Positions 59,110-64,000 of a stretch of DNA of 64,000 nt are shown here, piece by piece. The notes under the pieces were generated by a model. The model searched no databases, was not told the origin of the DNA, and worked only from the letters and a program-made list of their open reading frames with translations. How positions within the stretch are numbered: position 1 is the first letter of the stretch; every line of letters begins with the position of its first letter. The DNA is from an uncultured Methanomassiliicoccales archaeon (GTDB lineage: Archaea > Thermoplasmatota > Thermoplasmata > Methanomassiliicoccales > Methanomethylophilaceae). Made by a program: the position numbers and the translations under genes. The stretch lies in the NCBI GenBank assembly GCA_959597175.1, contig CAUFXM010000003.1, positions 162,980 through 226,979 on the forward strand. Reading direction: 5' to 3'.

Positions 59110-60546
59110 ATGAAAGAGGAGATCCTGTCGGCAGCAGCGAAGAGGAAGATTTTCTTCTCCCCGGACGCCATGGAGATGATCCTCTCGAACAACGACCCCA
59201 TGGGCTTCACCAACACCGTGTTCTCCCATCTCTCGGCCAACATGATGTTCGTGAGCAAACAGGACATCATGGACTGCATCGCGGGGGACAAGATCCTCTT
59301 CGAATCCCCGAAGGAGGTGAAGCCGAAGAACAGGTTCACCTCCGACCTCACGGTGATGAAGGGGACCGATGTCACAGGCGACTCCACCTGCGAAGGCAAG
59401 ATCAACGATTTCGCCGTGTACTTCAGGAGCCGTTTCCTGACCCTGAAGAGGCTTCTGGAGAAGCGCCACGACTTCGGCAGGGCGATGGACATATCCAGGG
59501 CCCTCAGCCTGGACCGCGACGTCAAGGTCGCCGGGATAGTCTACGACTGCAGCACCACGAAGAACGGACACACCATGGTGACGATCGAGGACGACACCGG
59601 CACGACCAAGGTCTTCATCTCAAAGGACTCGCCCCTCAGCGGGGAGACCTTCGTCAACGACGAGGTCATCGGCGTCCTGGGTAGGCCCAACCTCCAGAAG
59701 ACCATGATCATCCCGGAGAAGATATACCGCCCGGACGTCCCCAGGCAGCACACCTGGGAGCCCAGCGACTCCACTTCGAAGATCGCGTTCCTCTCCGACG
59801 TCCATGTGGGGAGCTCCACCTTCCTGGAGAAGGACTGGCACAGGATGATCGCCTGGCTCAAGGCCAACTCCGAGGAGGAGGGGATCGACTACCTCGTGTT
59901 CCCAGGAGACGTCGTCGACGGGATAGGCGTGTTCCCGGACCAGGACAAGGAGCTGGACATACCTGACATCGACAGGCAGTACGAGACGCTGGCCGAGTAC
60001 CTGAAGGAGATCCCAGACCACATCAAGATGGTGGTCCATCCGGGCAACCACGACGCCGCACGCCTGGCGGAGCCCCAGCCCGCGCTGAACCTCAGGTTCA
60101 CCAAGAACTTCGACTCGAACATCCTCATGGTCGCGAACCCGGTGTACCTGAGCGTGGAGGGCAGGACAGTGCTGACGTACCACGGCAAGAGCCTGGACGA
60201 CTGGATCGCGGCGGTTCAGAACCTGACATACGACAACCCCCTGGACACCATGAGGCAGATGTGCGTCAGGAGGCATCTTGCGCCCATATACGGCCAGCGG
60301 AACGCATTGGCGCCGGAGAAGAAGGACTACATGGCCATGGAGTACATCCCGGACATCTTCGTGACCGGACACGTGCACGGGGTGGGACAGGAGATATACA
60401 ACGGGGTGAGGATGATCAACGCATCCACCTGGCAGTCGCAGACCGAGTACCAGAGGCAGCACAACTTCAACCCGGACCCCGGGATAATGCCGACGGTGGA
60501 CCTGGGCACCGGCCAGATCCGCATGCACAACTTCCACGCGGAGTGA
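59110..60546 (+). CDS. polB: DNA polymerase D small subunit (DP1)
   Basis: A 478-residue exonuclease subunit of euryarchaeal PolD. After an N-terminal helical region and an OB fold (KVAGIVYDCSTTKNGHTM), the calcineurin-type phosphodiesterase has all five metal motifs: DVHVGS, GDVVDG, PGNHD, HGKSLDD and GHVHG, so the 3'-5' proofreading site looks active. ATG at 59110 with a TATA-like CTATAC about 25 nt upstream. The large subunit is not in the window. Confidence 0.92.
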   Translation: MKEEILSAAAKRKIFFSPDAMEMILSNNDPMGFTNTVFSHLSANMMFVSKQDIMDCIAGDKILFESPKEVKPKNRFTSDLTVMKGTDVTGDSTCEGKINDFAVYFRSRFLTLKRLLEKRHDFGRAMDISRALSLDRDVKVAGIVYDCSTTKNGHTMVTIEDDTGTTKVFISKDSPLSGETFVNDEVIGVLGRPNLQKTMIIPEKIYRPDVPRQHTWEPSDSTSKIAFLSDVHVGSSTFLEKDWHRMIAWLKANSEEEGIDYLVFPGDVVDGIGVFPDQDKELDIPDIDRQYETLAEYLKEIPDHIKMVVHPGNHDAARLAEPQPALNLRFTKNFDSNILMVANPVYLSVEGRTVLTYHGKSLDDWIAAVQNLTYDNPLDTMRQMCVRRHLAPIYGQRNALAPEKKDYMAMEYIPDIFVTGHVHGVGQEIYNGVRMINASTWQSQTEYQRQHNFNPDPGIMPTVDLGTGQIRMHNFHAE

Positions 60547-61017
60547 TCGGAGCATCGCAAGTCCTGCCAAGGTGCACACCGACCTCATTATCGACACGAG
60601 CCTGTCGTAGGCATCCCTTCCGTCGTCGGCCCTGAACGCCAGCCCGCAGTGGATAGGTTCCACCCCCTCCACCGGTATGCGGGTCACCAGAGGCCGGATC
60701 TCGTCCGCGTATCCGGGCCCCAGCACGACGCCGCGATGGGACTCCATGTACACCCTGGCGCAATTCGGATCGGTCGAGTTCATCAGGCTCACATCCGCCT
60801 CGGCAATGAACCTCTTCTGTACCGCCCTCAGCTCCGGAGGTGACCCCTTGCCTACTATCAGGGTCCTCCCGTCCAGATCCGACGGGACTATAGTATCCTT
60901 GGAGGCAAGGGGATCATCCGACCTCACGAAGGCGTATATCGGGCTGGGGTGGATCTCCTCGAACCTCACATCCTTGAGGTGTGCCACCTCGCCTTCCCTG
61001 ACGAACACGGCGACAGG
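60546..61017 (-). pseudogene. LysR-type regulator fragment, effector domain only
   Basis: The minus strand encodes about 155 residues of a LysR effector-binding domain (VAVFVREGEVAHL, YAFVRSDDPLA, GLAFRADDGRDAYDRL). The N-terminal helix-turn-helix and first third are missing, and there is no start codon or promoter. The frame runs into the antisense of the polymerase gene without a proper stop. Its 5' end meets an equally truncated aldo/keto reductase. Confidence 0.7.
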
Positions 61018-61290
61018 AACCTGATCAACGAGCCCCTTTTCACCGAGATCGGCAAGAAGTACGGTAAGACCAACGTCCAGGTCATCCTCCGCTGGCATGT
61101 GCAGGAGGGCAACATCGTCATACCCGGCTCCAGGAACCCAGAGCACATCCGCAGCAACCTGGACATCTGCGACTTCGAACTCACGGGTTCGGAGATGGAA
61201 TCCATCAGGAAGCTGGACAAGGGCATCCGCTACTACAACGTGCCCTACGAGCAACAGAGCCAGTACCTCGGATTCAGGCCCGAGGACTGA
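61018..61290 (+). pseudogene. Aldo/keto reductase C-terminal fragment
   Basis: About 90 residues of an aldo/keto reductase C-terminus: EIGKKYGKTNVQVILRW, VIPGSRNPEHIRSNLDI and DFELTGSEMESI. The NADPH site and catalytic tetrad regions upstream are absent. It points away from the LysR fragment, so both lost their 5' ends in what looks like one deletion. A hairpin terminator still follows it. Confidence 0.75.
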
Positions 61291-61308
61291 TCAGTCAAAT
61301 CCATTTCC

Positions 61309-61326
61309 GGGCGGGGTCACCCGCCC
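61309..61326 (+). terminator. Hairpin after the reductase fragment
   Basis: GGGCGGG pairs with CCCGCCC around GTCA, 18 nt past the stop. Confidence 0.55.
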
Positions 61327-61394
61327 AAACACCTTCATCGGGACATCCGCAAGCGTCACCGCTGCCGTTGGCACCCTGATTGTCATATCACAAT

Positions 61395-61420
61395 ATATAT
61401 TCAATCGATTGCGAATATAT
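61395..61420. promoter_or_regulatory. Long AT-rich palindrome
   Basis: ATATATTC-AATCGATTGC-GAATATAT, perfect 8-bp arms with a self-palindromic AATCGATT in the middle. It lies between two terminators with no gene starting nearby, so it may be the orphan operator of a lost gene. Confidence 0.45.
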
Positions 61421-61478
61421 GAATGCGTATATGCACTCTGCAACTATCTCGGAATGTCAGAAAACCTGTCGGGGTTTG

Positions 61479-61498
61479 GCCGGGTCCGAAGACCCGGC
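61479..61498 (-). terminator. Terminator of the A-type ATP synthase operon
   Basis: On the minus strand GCCGGGTC-TTCG-GACCCGGC, an 8-bp stem with a stable UUCG tetraloop, 22 nt past the last stop. Confidence 0.7.
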
Positions 61499-61520
61499 TT
61501 GAGAGCTTGTAAATGGTTTG

Positions 61521-61670
61521 TCACAGGTACAGGTACACCAGGACCGCGACGATGATCAGGCCACCGAGGACCAGCATCCCGTAAGATGCGATCCAGATGA
61601 TGTTGAAGGCACGCTTCAGCTTCACCGGGTCCTCGCGGATCTCGTTGAGACGCTCCTCTGTGGACTTCAC
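61521..61670 (-). CDS. Small membrane protein ending the ATP synthase operon
   Basis: A 49-residue protein: a charged N-terminal helix (KSTEERLNEIREDPVKLKR) followed by one membrane helix (MLVLGGLIIVAVLVYLYL). The GTG start overlaps the atpD stop as GTGA, so it is translationally coupled to the synthase genes. I do not recognise the family. It could be a small assembly factor or an accessory subunit near the membrane stalk. Confidence 0.7.
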   Translation of the reverse strand: MKSTEERLNEIREDPVKLKRAFNIIWIASYGMLVLGGLIIVAVLVYLYL

Positions 61671-62302
61671 TCTTCCGCAGCCCCTTTGCCTTTCAGGTGC
61701 TTGAGACGGGTTGTGTTCTCCCTGTCCATCTCCTCGAGACGGAACTTGACGAACCTCTCCGACTCCTTCAGCTCGGGAATGATCTTGAACTCCAGAGCGT
61801 TGACACGCCTCTTGGTCTTCTCGATCTCGTCCAGCAGCTTCTTCATCGTGGACTCCACCTCGGCCGCGCGGACGAGGGTGTCCAGCAGCTTCTCGAACGC
61901 CTGGGCGGCATCCTCGATGTAGGCGGAGGTGGAGATCACACCGTAGCCCTTCTCGGTCATCTTGGTGTGGATCCTCTCAGCCTCCACCTTGGGGACCATC
62001 ATCCCCATGATGGACTTGCTTCCGAGCTTCACCTGCGGGTCAGCCTTGAGGGCGTACGCCGCGCTCTTCACGGCGATCTCTCCCTCCACCGCCCTGGCGA
62101 TGGTGATCTTCTCCATTGCCGACTCGTAGTCGGAGGAGACTCCCTCACGCATCTTCCTGGCCTTCTCCAGGACCTCGAAGAACTCGATGATGAGGCCGTC
62201 CCTCTTCATCTTGAGGATCTTGTACCCACCCTGGGTGAGCTTGATCCTCCTCTTCAGGTCCAGAAGGACCGAACGGTTGGGGGTGACATCGTGTGCTGCC
62301 AT
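61667..62302 (-). CDS. atpD: A-type ATP synthase subunit D
   Basis: A 211-residue central-stalk subunit. It begins with the family block TPNRSVLLDLKRRIKLTQGGYKILK and is a long antiparallel coiled coil, with the second helix at EIEKTKRRVNALE. It couples rotation to the A3B3 head. ATG at 62302, four bases after atpB. Confidence 0.95.
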   Translation of the reverse strand: MAAHDVTPNRSVLLDLKRRIKLTQGGYKILKMKRDGLIIEFFEVLEKARKMREGVSSDYESAMEKITIARAVEGEIAVKSAAYALKADPQVKLGSKSIMGMMVPKVEAERIHTKMTEKGYGVISTSAYIEDAAQAFEKLLDTLVRAAEVESTMKKLLDEIEKTKRRVNALEFKIIPELKESERFVKFRLEEMDRENTTRLKHLKGKGAAEE

Positions 62303-62306
62303 GCGA

Positions 62307-63686
62307 TCACTTCTTCGGCAGGTACTTCTCGATGTACTTGCGGCTGATCCTTGTCAGCTGGTCGAGGTCGAGCTCCGTGAAGATCTCCCAGGCGATGTCC
62401 AGGGTCTCCTCGATGGAACGGTCCTCGTCCAGTCCCTGACGGACGATCCTGTCCTCGAAGATGTCGGCGAAGTCCAGGAGCTTCCTGTCCTTGGCGGAGA
62501 GGGAGTCCTTTCCGACGATGGCCACGAGACCGCGCAGGTCCTTACCCTCCGCGTAGGACGCGTAGAGCTGGTCGGACACGTTCTTGTGGTCCTCACGGGT
62601 CTTCCCGGCACCGGTTCCTCCTCCCATCAGCCTGCTGAGGGACGAGGACACGTTCACCGGCGGGTAGATTCCGGCCCTGTGGAGCTCCATCGACAGAACG
62701 ATCTGACCCTCGGTGATGTAACCGGACAGATCGGGGATCGGGTGGGTGATGTCTCCTCCGGGCATGGAGAGGATGGGGATCTGGGTGATGGAACCCTTCT
62801 TGCCCTTGATCCTTCCCGCACGCTCGTACAGCTGAGCGAGGTCGGTGTACATGTAACCGGGGTAACCACGCCTTCCGGGCACCTCCTCACGGGCGGCTCC
62901 GATCTGACGGAGAGCCTCGCAGTAGTTGGTGATGTCGGTCATGATGACCAGCACCTGCATGCCCAGCTCGAAGGCCATGTACTCCGCGGTGGTCAGACCG
63001 AGACGGGGGGTCAGGGTCCTCTCGACAGCGGGGTCGTCGGCGAGGTTCAGGAAGACCACGGCGCTCTTCAGGGCACCGGTCCTCTCGAACTCCTTCATGA
63101 ACATCTGCTTCTCTTCGTTGGTGATACCCATGGCGATGAACACCACGGCGAACTCCTCGTTCTCACCGCGGACCTTGGCCTGCCTGGCGATCTGGAGAGC
63201 CATCTCGTTGTGGGGCAGTCCGGACTGCGAGAAGATGGGGAGCTTCTGTCCCCTGACCAGGGTGTTCATTCCGTCGATGGTGGAGATACCGGTCTGGATG
63301 AAATCGGACGGGCTGTCCCTCGCCCAGGGGTTGATGGCACCTCCCTCGATGTCCAGCTCCTTCTCGGGGACGATCCTCGCGCCTCCGTCGAGGGGCTCAC
63401 CGGATCCGGAGAGGACCCTTCCGAGCATGTCCCTGGACACGGGCATCTTCATGGTCTCGCCCAGGAAGCGAACGGACGCATCCCTGTCGACACCGGTGGT
63501 TCCCTCGAACACCTGGATGACGACGATCTCTCCGGAGGAGTCCAGTACCTGTCCCCTCCTCATGGTGCCGTCCGACATCCTGATGCTGACCATCTCCTTG
63601 TAACCGACGGGCTCGGTGTTCTTGACGTACACCAGGGGTCCGGCGATCTGGGAGATCGTCTTGTACTCTTTGGTAATGTCTGCCAT
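62307..63686 (-). CDS. atpB: A-type ATP synthase subunit B
   Basis: A 459-residue non-catalytic head subunit. It has the beta-barrel start, the degenerate P-loop region LPIFSQSGLPHNE typical of subunit B (no Walker A), and the block EVPGRRGYPGYMYTDLA. GGAGTGTG precedes the ATG at 63686; a GTG at 63695 is less likely. Its start lies 5 nt after the atpA stop. Confidence 0.95.
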   Translation of the reverse strand: MADITKEYKTISQIAGPLVYVKNTEPVGYKEMVSIRMSDGTMRRGQVLDSSGEIVVIQVFEGTTGVDRDASVRFLGETMKMPVSRDMLGRVLSGSGEPLDGGARIVPEKELDIEGGAINPWARDSPSDFIQTGISTIDGMNTLVRGQKLPIFSQSGLPHNEMALQIARQAKVRGENEEFAVVFIAMGITNEEKQMFMKEFERTGALKSAVVFLNLADDPAVERTLTPRLGLTTAEYMAFELGMQVLVIMTDITNYCEALRQIGAAREEVPGRRGYPGYMYTDLAQLYERAGRIKGKKGSITQIPILSMPGGDITHPIPDLSGYITEGQIVLSMELHRAGIYPPVNVSSSLSRLMGGGTGAGKTREDHKNVSDQLYASYAEGKDLRGLVAIVGKDSLSAKDRKLLDFADIFEDRIVRQGLDEDRSIEETLDIAWEIFTELDLDQLTRISRKYIEKYLPKK

Positions 63687-63691
63687 TGGAA

Positions 63692-64000
63692 TCACACTCC
63701 GAGCTCAGCGAACTGCTTGTCCATGTCCTCGGCCACGGCCTTCAGCTCCTCGTCGATGGTCTTCTCGTACTTGGCCTGGTTGAACCTGGTCTTCACGGGC
63801 AGGTAGGCGATCTTGTCCACCTGCACGCCGGCGGCCAGGGCCTTGTCGGCAAGGTCGGAGTACTTCTTGATGAGACTCATCATCACGTACTGCCTCTCGA
63901 TGGGACAGTACATGTCCACCTCATCGTAGGCGTTCTGCTGCAGGAAGATCTCACGGATCATCTTGGCGACCTCGAGGGTGATCTTCTGCTCGTCGGGCAG
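63692..64000 (-). CDS. atpA: A-type ATP synthase subunit A, C-terminal part
   Basis: The last 102 residues of the catalytic subunit; the frame is open to the window edge. The visible part is the helical C-terminal domain (LQQNAYDEVDMYCPIERQY, LIKKYSDLADKAL). The catalytic P-loop lies outside the window. Order A-B-D is standard for archaeal synthase operons. Confidence 0.9.
   Translation of the reverse strand: MPDEQKITLEVAKMIREIFLQQNAYDEVDMYCPIERQYVMMSLIKKYSDLADKALAAGVQVDKIAYLPVKTRFNQAKYEKTIDEELKAVAEDMDKQFAELGV

Noticed and set aside
59620..61254. Single long minus-strand gene covering the LysR fragment and the polymerase
   Set aside because: Only the part between about 60546 and 61017 resembles LysR; the rest is antisense to the PolD small subunit and to the reductase fragment.

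Overview
The window is a GC-rich stretch of a euryarchaeal chromosome, most likely a Thermoplasmatota methanogen of the Methanomassiliicoccales type (moderate confidence). The archaeal assignment rests on ribosomal proteins L1, L10 and P1, SecE/Spt5/L11, TFB with Gar1, the PolD small subunit, the primase large subunit PriL, a split GMP synthase, class I LysRS, phosphopantoate-beta-alanine ligase, archaeal EF-1beta and an A-type ATP synthase. Many genes carry a TATA element about 25 nt before an almost leaderless start. Stops are nearly all TGA, with a few TAA and a single TAG, as expected where TAG is kept for pyrrolysine. No methanogenesis gene lies in the window, so the lineage call is inference.

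Layout. 1-18.6 kb is a surface-polysaccharide or glycan region: two GT4 and four GT2 glycosyltransferases, a GT-C-like integral membrane transferase, a Wzx/MATE-type flippase, a sugar nucleotidyltransferase, GlmM-type mutase, an unusual pair of PGI/PMI-type isomerases, a heptose-kinase-like GHMP kinase and an epimerase. A small EF-1beta/zinc-ribbon operon interrupts it. 18.6-28.1 kb is an accessory hot spot: malic enzyme, a radical SAM/HhH protein, priL and a cyclophilin-like protein, interleaved with three DUF4143-type ATPases. Each ATPase start is preceded by its own short tandem repeat array, and a decayed copy of the priL 5' end lies in front of the second ATPase. 28.1-38.2 kb is mostly housekeeping: lipid head-group synthase, AK6, PfkB kinase, AhcY, phosphopantoate ligase, TrmJ, a divergent FtsZ-like protein with an RHH regulator, then the L1-L10-P1 and SecE-Spt5-L11 operons.

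38.2-50 kb holds GMP synthase glutaminase and two synthetase paralogues, PurE, an aldehyde dehydrogenase, Gar1-TFB, tRNA splicing endonuclease, an ArsR-nitroreductase pair and TrpB2. 50-64 kb holds class I LysRS, a predicted heat-shock operon (ArsR-type regulator, VAT/Cdc48, Hsp20), a COG1395 regulator, a double zinc-ribbon CPBP protease, the PolD small subunit, a deletion scar joining LysR and aldo/keto reductase fragments, and the end of the A-type ATP synthase operon (A, B, D and a small membrane protein).

Points most worth a second look: (1) the three ATPases with private repeat arrays and the duplicated priL 5' end; (2) the co-translated PGI/PMI-like pair whose missing catalytic residues are complementary, suggesting an obligate heterodimer; (3) three genes whose only sensible start is CTG with a good Shine-Dalgarno sequence; (4) a divergent FtsZ paralogue co-encoded with a CdrS-like RHH protein; (5) Spt5 with an added N-terminal beta-rich domain.
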